This document shows, in pieces, positions 16,841-24,740 of a stretch of DNA of 30,441 bases. Position numbers and translations under genes: made by a program. Numbering within the stretch: the first letter of the stretch is position 1; each line of letters opens with the position of its first letter. The notes under the pieces were generated by a model, which was given only the letters and a program-made list of their open reading frames with translations, made no database searches and was not told where the DNA came from. Source of the DNA: Pseudomonadota bacterium (lineage in GTDB: Bacteria > Desulfobacterota > Syntrophobacteria > Syntrophobacterales > Syntrophobacteraceae). Location: assembly GCA_023416335.1 (NCBI GenBank), contig JAEZHY010000112.1:1-30441 (forward strand), read 5' to 3'.

Positions 16841-17830
16841 TCAGGCCCGCGCTTTTCTCCATGCGAAAGCAAGCAGCGAGGCCGCAAAAGCGCCCCAGAA
16901 CCATCTCCTGTGCTTCGATGCCCACAGCTCAATGGACCGGGGTGTGGCTTCCCTGCCGAATTCTCCATGGGCTTCATAGTTTCCAGGAGGGGAGCTGAAC
17001 AGATTGTCCGGCCTGCCCGGCTGGATCGGTTCTCCGGTCATCTGGCCGTTCCAGGTTTTTCCGGCGAGGTATCGATCGAGCCAACCTGGAGCCAGCTTGT
17101 TCCCGAGTATCGTCATGAGGCTCGATATCCCGACATAAACCTCGCGCCGTCTGTGGTGCGCAGCCCAGAATACGGCACCGGCCGCAACTTCGGGTTCGTA
17201 CACGGGAGCAACCGGCCTTGGGTGCCTGGGGAGATGTACCGCGCACCAGCTGAACTGTGGCGTGTTGATTGCCGGGAGTTGTACCATTGTTATGTGGACT
17301 TTGCTCTTTTGATGTATCAGTTCGGTCCTGACGGAATCCGTGAAGCCCCTGATGGCGAACTTTGCTCCGCAATAGGCTGACTGCAGCGGGATTGCCCGGT
17401 AGGAAAGTGCCGAGCCCACCTGGACTATCGTACCCCTGTTTCGCGGAACCATCCTCTTCAGAGCTGCCAGTGTTCCGTGTACCGTGCCGAGGTAGGTTAC
17501 CTCCGTGGCTCGCCTGAACTCCTCCGGCGCGACCTCGAGGACAGGGGAGAAGATCGTGGCCATCGCCGTATTGACCCAGACATCTATCGGGCCGAATTCC
17601 CTTTCCACGAGGTGGGCGGCCGCTTCCACCCGGCCCGAATCGGAAACGTCCGTCGGAATTACCAGTGCCCTGCCGCCCGCTTCCACGACTTCCCTGCGGG
17701 CAGCTTCGAGCCTCTCTTGGTTTCTTGAGAGCAATCCTATCCAGGCACCTTCCTTTGCGAATTTGCGTACCACAGCCCGCCCGACCCCTGCCGAAGCGCC
17801 GGTTATCACGACAATCTCGGGTCTATTCAT
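16841..17830 (-). CDS. Short-chain dehydrogenase/reductase (SDR), 329 aa
   Basis: This NAD(P)-dependent classical SDR has an extended C-terminus. It has the cofactor motif TGASAGVG (10-17), the catalytic Ser140 (VQVGSALSY), and Tyr153-x3-Lys157 (YCGAKFAIRGF). It is about 80 residues longer than a minimal SDR. The C-terminal part (EVYVGISSLMTILGNKLAPGWLDRYLAGKTWNGQM and a final hydrophobic WFWGAFAASLLAFAWRK) resembles the membrane-associated SDRs often annotated without a substrate. The start at 17830 follows GGAGG with 5-nt spacing; an ATG one codon upstream is equally close. It is not in an operon with its neighbours. Confidence 0.88.
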   Translation of the reverse strand: MNRPEIVVITGASAGVGRAVVRKFAKEGAWIGLLSRNQERLEAARREVVEAGGRALVIPTDVSDSGRVEAAAHLVEREFGPIDVWVNTAMATIFSPVLEVAPEEFRRATEVTYLGTVHGTLAALKRMVPRNRGTIVQVGSALSYRAIPLQSAYCGAKFAIRGFTDSVRTELIHQKSKVHITMVQLPAINTPQFSWCAVHLPRHPRPVAPVYEPEVAAGAVFWAAHHRRREVYVGISSLMTILGNKLAPGWLDRYLAGKTWNGQMTGEPIQPGRPDNLFSSPPGNYEAHGEFGREATPRSIELWASKHRRWFWGAFAASLLAFAWRKARA

Positions 17831-17904
17831 CATCACCTCCGAATCAGAACTTGTTTCTTCAAATAAGGTAAACAACAGGGGAGATAAAATCGTTTAATTG
17901 CGAG

Positions 17905-17991
17905 ATGATGGGCGAAGATCAGAGGCCGCATGCAGTCTACGACATCCAATACCATCTGGTATGGGCAACGAAATATCTGTACCATGTCTGA
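17905..17991 (+). pseudogene. Remnant of an IS200-type (Y1 HUH) transposase, N-terminus only
   Basis: A 28-codon frame beginning at 17905 reads VYDIQYHLVWATKYLYHV before a stop. This is the signature start of IS200/IS605 TnpA and the related REP-associated transposases (usually H-x-YDIQYHLVWVTKYRYKVL). The family is about 130-150 aa; nothing of the remaining domain follows, so this is a broken copy. It lies between the divergent SDR and lytic transglycosylase genes. Confidence 0.7.
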
Positions 17992-18123
17992 GAGGTGAGC
18001 CGATTCGGCTCATACCCGGACCCACGAGCCGGGCCGCGGAATTTTCTTTTACTATATGGCCAATCCTTCCGATTCGGATTCAGGATAACGAAAAGAAACA
18101 GAAGTTCAGGAGGTAAAATTCCA

Positions 18124-19767
18124 TTGCAAGCAAGCGACCCCGGGATTTCCCCAATCCCCGGTACAGGAAGATGTGGATCGGCGCCCGCTGCCTCGGGTGG
18201 TGTGCCCGGTCGAAAAAATAATTCAAGTGGAAACGGTGTTCGTCGGACTCCGCCTGCTGCAGTGCTGGTCCTGGCTTTTCTCGCAGTCCTCTCGGCCTGG
18301 ATGCCCGCTTGCGTTTCGGCAATGATGCCCGCGGAAGAAGACGATCCCTCGGCCATAAGCATCCCGAGAACCGATGCATTGATGACCGAAGCCGTCGAGA
18401 TGCGAAAAGAAGACCTCCCGGAGCTTAGAAAACGCGGGGTCATCCGTGTGCTGGTGGAATACAACAGGACGGATTTTTTTGTAGTCCGCGGAGAGCTTTA
18501 CGGCTTTGAGTACGAACTCCTGAAGGAATATGAATCCTTCCTCAACCGAAGCCGTCACGGCTCTTTGCGAACGCGAATAGTGTTCGTTCCGATGCCGCTG
18601 GGCGATCTTATCCCGGCCCTCCTTGCGGGGAAAGGAGACATTGTAGCGGCAGGCTTGACGGTCACGCCGGAGCGGGAGAAGGCGGCGGCTTTCTCGACGC
18701 ATTACGTCGATAAAGTTGCGGAGGTCCTTGTAACTCCCAGGAACGTTATACCCCCGAGGAGCCTTGAAGATCTTGCCGGCCAGACGATTTATGTTCTGCA
18801 CAACAGCAGCCACGCGGAGCATCTGCGTCAACTCAGCCGAATGCTCGCCCAGGATGGGGCCGGAGAGATCCGGATCATGGAAGCTCCTCCCGAGTTCACG
18901 GAGGAGGATCTCCTGGAGATGACCAGCGCGGGGATTTTTCCCTGCGCCGTTTCCGATTCCCACACCGCCAGGATCTGGTCAAAGGTTCTGCCGAACCTTT
19001 CCGTGCACTCGCAAATCAAGCTGGCGAACGACGGCAGGATAGCATGGGCTGTCAGGAAAGACGGCAGGGAACTTCTGGCAAGCATCAACAGCTTTTTCCA
19101 CAGCAACAGGGACGCGGCACTGGCCAAGGCCCACAAACTGCTTCCCCTTTATTACGAGAATACAAAATGGGTGGCCAACCCGAACGGCAACGAATACACG
19201 GATAAGATGCGCCAGTACGTGCGACATTTTCAGGAATCCTGCAGCAAGTCCAATTTCGACTGGCTGATGGCCGCCGCTCTTTCGTTCCAGGAGTCGCGTT
19301 TCGATGAGACCCTCGTCAGCCGGATGGGAGCCATCGGGCTCATGCAGGTATTGCCGGCTACAGGGGCAACACTGGGATTCCGCAACATCCGGCCGGCCAG
19401 GGAGAATATCGGCGCAGGCGTAGGCTACCTGGATGTCCTGATGCACAAGGATTTTGCCGATCCGGCCATATCGGACGACCAGCGGATTTATTTCGCGATG
19501 GCCGCATACAATGCCGGGCCCAACCGGGTGAACCGTCTTCGGCGGATCGCCGAGAAAGTTGGCCTGAATCCGAACGTCTGGTTCGGAAACGTTGAATTTG
19601 TCGCCATGGGGGCTTTGGGAGAGGAAGTCGCCAACTATGTCGCAAATATCAACAAGTATTATGCTGCTTACAAGCTTTCAATGGACCTGGCGGACAGACG
19701 ATGGAAGATGCGTGAGGAAGTTCGGAAGGCAGGAGGGCCGGAAGCTTCCGGCAGCAATTCAAAATAG
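18124..19767 (+). CDS. MltF-like lytic transglycosylase: solute-binding domain plus SLT domain (547 aa)
   Basis: It cleaves peptidoglycan between MurNAc and GlcNAc in the periplasm. Order: a hydrophobic signal or anchor segment (PPAAVLVLAFLAVLSAWMPACVSA); a type-3 solute-binding domain beginning LPELRKRGVIRVLVEYNRTDFFVVRGELYGFEYELLKEY; and an SLT domain from about residue 375 with catalytic Glu390 in SFQESRFD, then GAIGLMQVLPATG and FAMAAYNAGPNRV. The start is set as TTG at 18124 because a full AGGAGGT lies 9 nt upstream; the frame is open further upstream (17995) but overlaps low-complexity sequence. A long N-terminal region before the signal is odd; GTG at 18202 would give a more usual signal peptide but has no good ribosome site. 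Confidence 0.9.
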   Translation: MQASDPGISPIPGTGRCGSAPAASGGVPGRKNNSSGNGVRRTPPAAVLVLAFLAVLSAWMPACVSAMMPAEEDDPSAISIPRTDALMTEAVEMRKEDLPELRKRGVIRVLVEYNRTDFFVVRGELYGFEYELLKEYESFLNRSRHGSLRTRIVFVPMPLGDLIPALLAGKGDIVAAGLTVTPEREKAAAFSTHYVDKVAEVLVTPRNVIPPRSLEDLAGQTIYVLHNSSHAEHLRQLSRMLAQDGAGEIRIMEAPPEFTEEDLLEMTSAGIFPCAVSDSHTARIWSKVLPNLSVHSQIKLANDGRIAWAVRKDGRELLASINSFFHSNRDAALAKAHKLLPLYYENTKWVANPNGNEYTDKMRQYVRHFQESCSKSNFDWLMAAALSFQESRFDETLVSRMGAIGLMQVLPATGATLGFRNIRPARENIGAGVGYLDVLMHKDFADPAISDDQRIYFAMAAYNAGPNRVNRLRRIAEKVGLNPNVWFGNVEFVAMGALGEEVANYVANINKYYAAYKLSMDLADRRWKMREEVRKAGGPEASGSNSK

Positions 19768-19861
19768 CACACGTGCACGCAATTCGTGGTGATTCGGGTC
19801 TGCCCACAAGAGTCTCGTCTGCCACCATAGCCGAACAGCGAGCAGGAGATACGGTTAGGGT

Positions 19862-20056
19862 CAATGTTGTTGCTTTAAGGTAATACGCTGCTGGTTCCCG
19901 AGGTCCGCCTTGGGAGGCCCCGTCCCGGCAGGCCGGATAGTATCCGGTAAGTGCTGTGCCGCTCAGGGCGACTCTATCGCAGCCCCTGCGCATCGCGCCC
20001 GGAAGCAATTACGGCCACCCAAGCGCTGATAGGAGTCATTAAAGCAACAGCATTGA
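19862..20056 (+). repeat. ~195-bp element with 18-bp terminal inverted repeats; contains repeat copy 2
   Basis: The left end TCAATGTTGTTGCTTTAA recurs inverted near 20038-20056 with one mismatch, bounding about 195 bp without a gene. The left 72 bp are the inverted counterpart of window positions 1-71, including the GGTTCCC-type internal hairpin. Its size and ends are those of a MITE-like non-autonomous element. It fills most of the 19768-20184 gap between convergent genes; the remainder holds the porin terminator. Confidence 0.6.
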
Positions 20057-20123
20057 CGGGTAGAGCGCCGGCCAGGTGGAAGGGGTATAGTGATTGTAAA
20101 CGGAGGCGTTTCCTGTGGGCGGA

Positions 20124-20155
20124 TAAAAAAACCCGGATGCATTTCTGCATCCGGG
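20124..20155 (-). terminator. Rho-independent terminator of the porin gene
   Basis: CCCGGATGCA (20132-20141) pairs perfectly with 20146-20155 around a 4-nt loop. On the minus strand it is followed by seven T. It lies 30 bp past the porin stop. Confidence 0.9.
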
Positions 20156-20184
20156 CCGGACAAACAAGTCAGAACAATGTCAAA

Positions 20185-21795
20185 CTAGAAGTTCCACTGG
20201 ATCCGAGCACCGAGTTCGAATGCATCGTCTCTGAGCAGTTTGGAAACTCCGTTTGCATCCTGGGGCAGTGCCCTGAAGCCGGTCACCGGGAGAGGTGCCC
20301 AGGCGTCATCGGCCAACAGGTAAGCGCCAACCAGGGTCAAAGTCAGATTGTCCACAATCTGGCGATCGAGGTACACGTTGAATTCATGGCCGATGCTGCT
20401 GGACATGTTGTACCTTTGTCTTCTGGTGTCAATCTGGACGGGAACTGCTTCCGCCGTCCCGAAGTACCAGTAGGACCCGCTCAACTTGGTCTTCTGGTCG
20501 ATCTGCCAGGAACCGCCGGTTGTGATGGTCCACAGGTTGGTCGGGAATCCGTAACCTCTCCAGTAAACCGTGCTCAGGCTTTCGCCGTAGCCCATTCCGC
20601 CTGCGCCCTGGGATCCGCTCCAGCCGCGGTAGGTGTAAATGTCGTCGCCGAGTACGCCGCCGCCAACGATTTCAGAGAAGTACTTGCTGGTCGCGAGCGG
20701 GTAGGTGAACCAGTCGACGTTCTTGCTGCTGAGACCCGTGAAGGGATTTCCCTGTTCACTGGGGTTGTCGCTGATCTTCGGACCGCTGGTGTAAAAACCG
20801 CCAACATTGAAGGTGTACGGGCCGGTATAGTACGTGACGCCGGCATCGACCATCCAGCCTTTGTAATCGACGGAGGTTACATTTCCATAAGTGGTGTCCG
20901 TATTCGGAATCCGCAGGTCGGCCCCGCCAAAGTTCCGGACAAAGTTTACATAGGCCATCAACCAGTCGACCTTGTAAGTGATGTTGAAAGCGAGGTCGAA
21001 CAGGTAGTTGTCCTTCGGCTGCAGCCCGGCTGTGAAGGCATAAATATCAGACCCTCCGCCCGTAGGGAAAACGCCTCTGTAACTGCTTACAGGCGTTGCC
21101 AGAGTTGCCGGATTGATGCTGACATCCGTGTTATGGCCGTCCTGGAAGAAACCGATTAACGAAGCCTTTATCGGCCCCTGAGCATAGTCGAAGGAAGCGA
21201 AGACGGAATCGATGTTGAATCTCGAATCCGTATACGGCATGAGAGAGGTACTGGCGTTCCTCTCTGCTCCCCTCTGAGCGGCGATATAGCCGAGGGAGGC
21301 CGTAAAGGGCTCGAACTTTCCGGTAAATACTGCGCCGGCGAAGTCGTCGTCGATTACCCACGAATCCAGCAGTACCATCGTCTGGATACCCATCGTCGTA
21401 GTGATAGGCGTGTTGGGAATCTTGAACTCAACATAGATGTTCTTCGTCTCGAGGCTTACACCGTCAGCACCGACACCGCCTCCCGAACCCGGGCCGACAC
21501 GGCCCTGGGGATCACCCCACTTGGTGTCGCCAAGTTCCCATTTGGTCACCAGTTTCAAATTCTCGCTGCTGCTGATGACGATTCGCATTCTCATGCGCTG
21601 ATCGATGTAACAGCGGTTGTCGTCGCTGTTGTAGTTGGTTGAAAACTGGGACTGAGTTCCGTCAACTACATTGTTCGAATTCTCGAACCTGACACGGAAC
21701 TGGCCGCCGTAGTTTATGTTCAGATCGGCCAGTGCAGGCATCGCTACGGTTAGCGAGACCAACGCGGCCGAAACTACCCCTAACCATCTCTTCAT
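20185..21795 (-). CDS. Outer-membrane beta-barrel porin (536 aa)
   Basis: It has a signal peptide (MKRWLGVVSAALVSLTVAMPALA) followed by a beta-rich, aromatic and glycine-rich chain with alternating strands (LNINYGGQFRVRFENSNN, RCYIDQRMRMRIVISSSENLKLVTKWELGD) and the C-terminal FELGARIQWNF, ending in Phe as required for outer-membrane insertion. No OmpA or TonB-plug domain is visible. The start at 21795 follows a GGAGGAG site; a start six codons upstream is possible. It lies 181 bp downstream of the lipoprotein ASST in the same direction and may share its transcript. It could admit the aryl sulfates or phenols handled by the sulfotransferases (inference). Confidence 0.88.
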   Translation of the reverse strand: MKRWLGVVSAALVSLTVAMPALADLNINYGGQFRVRFENSNNVVDGTQSQFSTNYNSDDNRCYIDQRMRMRIVISSSENLKLVTKWELGDTKWGDPQGRVGPGSGGGVGADGVSLETKNIYVEFKIPNTPITTTMGIQTMVLLDSWVIDDDFAGAVFTGKFEPFTASLGYIAAQRGAERNASTSLMPYTDSRFNIDSVFASFDYAQGPIKASLIGFFQDGHNTDVSINPATLATPVSSYRGVFPTGGGSDIYAFTAGLQPKDNYLFDLAFNITYKVDWLMAYVNFVRNFGGADLRIPNTDTTYGNVTSVDYKGWMVDAGVTYYTGPYTFNVGGFYTSGPKISDNPSEQGNPFTGLSSKNVDWFTYPLATSKYFSEIVGGGVLGDDIYTYRGWSGSQGAGGMGYGESLSTVYWRGYGFPTNLWTITTGGSWQIDQKTKLSGSYWYFGTAEAVPVQIDTRRQRYNMSSSIGHEFNVYLDRQIVDNLTLTLVGAYLLADDAWAPLPVTGFRALPQDANGVSKLLRDDAFELGARIQWNF

Positions 21796-21976
21796 TTTCT
21801 CTCTCCTCCTCAAAATAAAATACCCCCTCCGGTTGAAGCCCCAAGATTACCCTGGAAATCCTTCACCCCCTTTCGTGCAATTCAGGAAGCGTGTCCTTAG
21901 ATTGTGCGGCAGACCGCCTCCCCCTGTCCTGGAGAGGTGAGGAGGAAGCGGCCTGTATTTATTCTTCTTTATTCAA

Positions 21977-23284
21977 TCAAAGAGGCGGAAGCCCTTTACC
22001 GGCGAATGCCGGGTGATTGGGAGCATAGCGGTATGCCCGGAAGACTGCTTTCCTATCCGGGTTGATGAATTCCCAGACAATTTCTTTATCTTTGGTGACT
22101 TCGAAAATTCTTCCCGTACCACCTTCACAGATAAGGGTATTGCCGTTGGGGAGACGCTGGGCGCCCGCAATGTAAGGCGAGTTGAACTTCCACTTGGGCT
22201 CGACTCCGGGGAACTTCCAGTCGATGTCCTTATGTTCGTACATCCAGACCACTTTCTTGGTCTTGGCATCGATTTCGATTACACGGGAGTGTCCCATGCC
22301 CCAGTAGAGGGTCGATTCGGGAACCGAAGGAAGGTTCAGACCGTTGTCGAAAACCAGGAGGTTTCCGGCGCCGGGCAGGCCCTTGTCGATCATCTGGAAA
22401 TCGTGCTGTGCGCCGAGTCTGCCATACTCACCCTTCATGTGCCCGCCGTAACGCCACTGGAGCTTTCCGGTGCTTTTCTCAAAGATGATGCAGGCGGAAG
22501 GATGGCGCAGGGAGACCATGATCGATTCGGTACCGGTCACGGGGTTGCCCGCGGGGAGATACTTGAGTGCATTGGCATGGAGCCATTCGAGGCGGTCGTT
22601 TTCAGGGCAAATCGGGAAATCGTCGAAATTCAGATGATCGCTTGCCCTCCAGGTCCAGACCTGTTTACCGTCGGAATTGTACTCGGCGATAATTTCTTCG
22701 AAAATGGTGCCGTCGGAGAATTCAGTACCCGGAACGCCGCCCTTTACCAGACCGAGCTTGGCTTTCGGAACCGGTTCCCAGAGAATTGCGAGAATGTTGC
22801 CGTTGGGCAGCTTTGTCTGGTCATGGTGAGCATTCGGTGCGGAGATTTTCTTTACCGTGCTGCCCTTCCAGTCAACTTCAACTATGGAGCCGCCCTTGCC
22901 GCTCATATGGTACTTGCCGGCTCCGTAGCCGCCGTCATCGGCACGGCCGCTATAGAGCATGTTTCCGTTTTCGAGAATCTGTCCGTACATACCCGGAGCA
23001 TTGGACATCTTCCACGAGTGAACAACCTTCCCCCTCATATCGATGAGGTTGACCGTTCCGTCTCCGCCAAGGCTCGTATAGATGGTGTAACCCTTGAACG
23101 CCTTGGATGTGTCATACTTAGTCAAACCGGCCGGCCATTCCGTCACGGAGCGGCCCGGCCCGAGAGATGCCGTAGATGCCGAGGCACTCTGTCCGGGAGA
23201 TGACCCGTCAGTGGCGCACGCACAAAGGGACACCATGGCCAGGGACATCAACGTGAGCTGCAACAACGATCGCTTCCTACTCAT
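21977..23284 (-). CDS. Arylsulfotransferase (ASST) family lipoprotein (435 aa)
   Basis: This is a member of the PAPS-independent aryl-sulfate sulfotransferase family, which transfers sulfate between phenolic donors and acceptors through a sulfo-histidine. Seen: a lipoprotein signal with probable lipid Cys23 (MVSLCACATDG), family starts GYTIYTSLGGDGTVNLIDMRGKVVHSW, NAHHDQTKLPNGNIL, LEWLHANALKYLP (His236), VSLRHPSACIIFEK, and GAQHDFQMIDKGLPGAGNLLVFDNG, whose His294 is the likely sulfated residue, then AGAQRLPNGNTLICEGGTGRIFEV. It lacks the polyglycine tail of the two paralogues at 24741 and 27494. The start at 23284 follows GGGAGGG. A -24/-12 element with paired upstream sites lies about 270 bp upstream on the same strand. 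Confidence 0.88.
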   Translation of the reverse strand: MSRKRSLLQLTLMSLAMVSLCACATDGSSPGQSASASTASLGPGRSVTEWPAGLTKYDTSKAFKGYTIYTSLGGDGTVNLIDMRGKVVHSWKMSNAPGMYGQILENGNMLYSGRADDGGYGAGKYHMSGKGGSIVEVDWKGSTVKKISAPNAHHDQTKLPNGNILAILWEPVPKAKLGLVKGGVPGTEFSDGTIFEEIIAEYNSDGKQVWTWRASDHLNFDDFPICPENDRLEWLHANALKYLPAGNPVTGTESIMVSLRHPSACIIFEKSTGKLQWRYGGHMKGEYGRLGAQHDFQMIDKGLPGAGNLLVFDNGLNLPSVPESTLYWGMGHSRVIEIDAKTKKVVWMYEHKDIDWKFPGVEPKWKFNSPYIAGAQRLPNGNTLICEGGTGRIFEVTKDKEIVWEFINPDRKAVFRAYRYAPNHPAFAGKGLPPL

Positions 23285-23554
23285 CAAACCCTCCCTGCAG
23301 TTTGTGTGTGTGAAAAACCCACCATCATTAAAGATTAAAACATATCGACCCGGGACCGATTGCCGGGGCCCAATACAACGCCGATTCCCCCCTCAGGGTC
23401 GGTTCTGGGCCTGAAGGCCGGCATTAGCCCTTTTAGTCAAACGAGTGGGATAGGCCAGGAGACAAGCAATATGCATGCCTGCGAGGTATTCCCGAGAGGT
23501 TTGTCAAGATGATGAGGATGGCGGAGCGTGAGCGCGCGGCTGGATTGAGCCGGT

Positions 23555-23570
23555 TTCAACAGGTGTGCCG
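23555..23570 (-). promoter_or_regulatory. Sigma-54-type promoter facing the lipoprotein ASST gene
   Basis: Minus strand CGGCACACCTGTTGAA matches TGGCAC-N5-TTGCW with GG-N10-G spacing, except that the -12 dinucleotide is GA instead of GC. Its GG lies 95 bp from the centre of the nearer activator site (23656-23673), the same geometry as in the three plus-strand modules. This geometry is the reason for accepting the weaker -12 box. Confidence 0.55.
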
Positions 23571-23655
23571 CCGGCAGAGTGCGCGCAGCACCCTCGATGC
23601 CCCTTTCGAATACACCGTCGCAACTCCAATGAGTCCCTCCCGGAACATAAAATTG

Positions 23656-23693
23656 TGTGCATGCCTGCTCACAGTTGTAAACCAGAGGTGACA
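23656..23693. promoter_or_regulatory. Paired 18-bp activator-type sites, module for the minus-strand ASST
   Basis: TGTGCATGCCTGCTCACA (23656-23673) and TGTAAACCAGAGGTGACA (23676-23693) are both TGTnnn-N6-nnnACA, with starts 20 bp apart. The same pair precedes the other ASST promoters. The rest of the gene-free stretch 23285-24740 contains the module for the next gene and no credible ORF. Confidence 0.6.
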
Positions 23694-24026
23694 TTCGGTC
23701 CTGCCGGCGTTATGGCGCAACAATCGGGCAGTTCTTCCCGACGGGCCGTGCCCGCCACGTAATGGTGCGCCCCAGCCGAGCTTAAACCTGTGTCCACTCT
23801 TGGATCTAGATTGCAGTTTGCCGTACGGATTAAAAGGCTCCCGCTTGCGGTGTCCCCGTCTTGGCGAAGAAAGCAACCCAATATACTGCGGGCTCACGAA
23901 GGTTGGAAGATGCATCGTGGTCCGGGGCCGGTTTTGACCGGTGCCGTTTCTCCAGCCACAGGAACTGTCCGGGCGGCTTTCCATAAGCTCCAGCCGGCGC
24001 CGACGCCGGCCTCGGACCGGCCGAAG

Positions 24027-24064
24027 TGTACAGGACGCCTCACAGCTGTAAATTTGAGTTCACA
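24027..24064. promoter_or_regulatory. Paired 18-bp activator-type sites, module for ASST gene at 24741
   Basis: TGTACAGGACGCCTCACA (24027-24044) and TGTAAATTTGAGTTCACA (24047-24064) start 20 bp apart. The second is a near-perfect palindrome TGTAAA-N6-TTCACA. Its centre is 94 bp upstream of the -24 GG at 24149. Confidence 0.7.
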
Positions 24065-24147
24065 AAAGATCGTGGAGGATTTTTGCCCCGCAGGCGTAAG
24101 CAGCTGTTATCACACATTATTTATTTAGCCGGTCTTGAACTTCATTT

Positions 24148-24163
24148 TGGTCCGTACCTTGCT
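24148..24163 (+). promoter_or_regulatory. Sigma-54 promoter upstream of ASST gene at 24741
   Basis: TGGTCCGTACCTTGCT fits TGGCACG-N4-TTGCW with GG 24149-24150 and GC 24161-24162. Almost the same sequence recurs at 26825 and 29832. The start codon is about 580 bp downstream, an unusually long leader. Confidence 0.7.
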
Positions 24164-24740
24164 AGCAGTAAGCGGGGTTTTGCTCTATCAGTTTATAACA
24201 GGCAAAGGGGGGATGCCTGTGCCTTCTGCGCGTATATGCGCTTGCGGGGAAACGCACAATGAGGGGCTGCTCCGCTCGTTCTGGCCGTGCTCTATGTCCG
24301 GCCGGTGCTCTCCCGGTTCTTATCCGTTTGGATACTCCCCCACAATATCGAATGAGATCGAATGGGTATTTAAGCCCGATATGTCTGGCTACATCCAGGT
24401 TCAGGCGTTTAGAAAACAAAAACGTCATGCGGAAAGGAGGTGGAAAAAAGCCCGTATAATCGGTTGGATCAGTCACGGACCGCATCATTGGTGCCGCTTG
24501 CCGGTCGGGCATTCCGACGAAAACGCAGCAATGCCGGAGACGAGATTTCAGCACAACCTGATCGATAAGGAGGAGGATTGGTGGCAGGTTTAAACTGCCA
24601 TGGAATGCAGGTCCCTGGAGAGGGGCTGACAGGTGATTTGCAGGCACTATCCAGCTAAGTTTCTGTTCATCGGTAACCGGTGTGAGGGACCTCGCACACG
24701 AACCAAAGTGTAATGTTTAAAATAAGCGGAGAGTGTGACT
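24164..24740 (+). other. Long untranslated leader before the first polyglycine ASST gene
   Basis: There is no recognisable gene. A G-rich GGGGGGATGCCTGT lies 46 bp after the -12 GC (24207-24220); a near copy stands at the same distance in the module at 29832. GCCGGTCGGGCATTCC (24500-24515) recurs exactly at 29764-29779. Just before the ribosome site, an imperfect inverted repeat GTGTGAGG/CCTCGCACAC (24680-24699) could fold. A frame of about 127 codons from 24213 is open but lacks protein-like features. Confidence 0.4.

Noticed and set aside
19951..21159. 402-codon plus-strand frame across the porin region
   Set aside because: It crosses the repeat element and the porin terminator and is antisense to the porin, which has signal peptide and barrel features.
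21836..21855. GG-N10-GC pattern on the minus strand upstream of the porin
   Set aside because: The -12 half reads GGGC instead of TTGC, and there are no paired activator sites.
22013..23203. 396-codon plus-strand frame opposite the ASST lipoprotein
   Set aside because: It is the shadow of the ASST gene, without its own start signals.
23801..23814. Plus-strand TTGGATCTAGATTGCA downstream of the 23656/23676 site pair
   Set aside because: Spacing between GG and GC is 9, not 10, and the distance to the sites does not match the other modules; the minus-strand element at 23555 fits the geometry.
24135..24593. 152-codon frame in the leader of the first polyglycine ASST gene
   Set aside because: It starts upstream of the predicted transcription start and has cysteine- and tryptophan-scattered, non-protein-like composition; the equivalent leader at 26841 has no matching frame.
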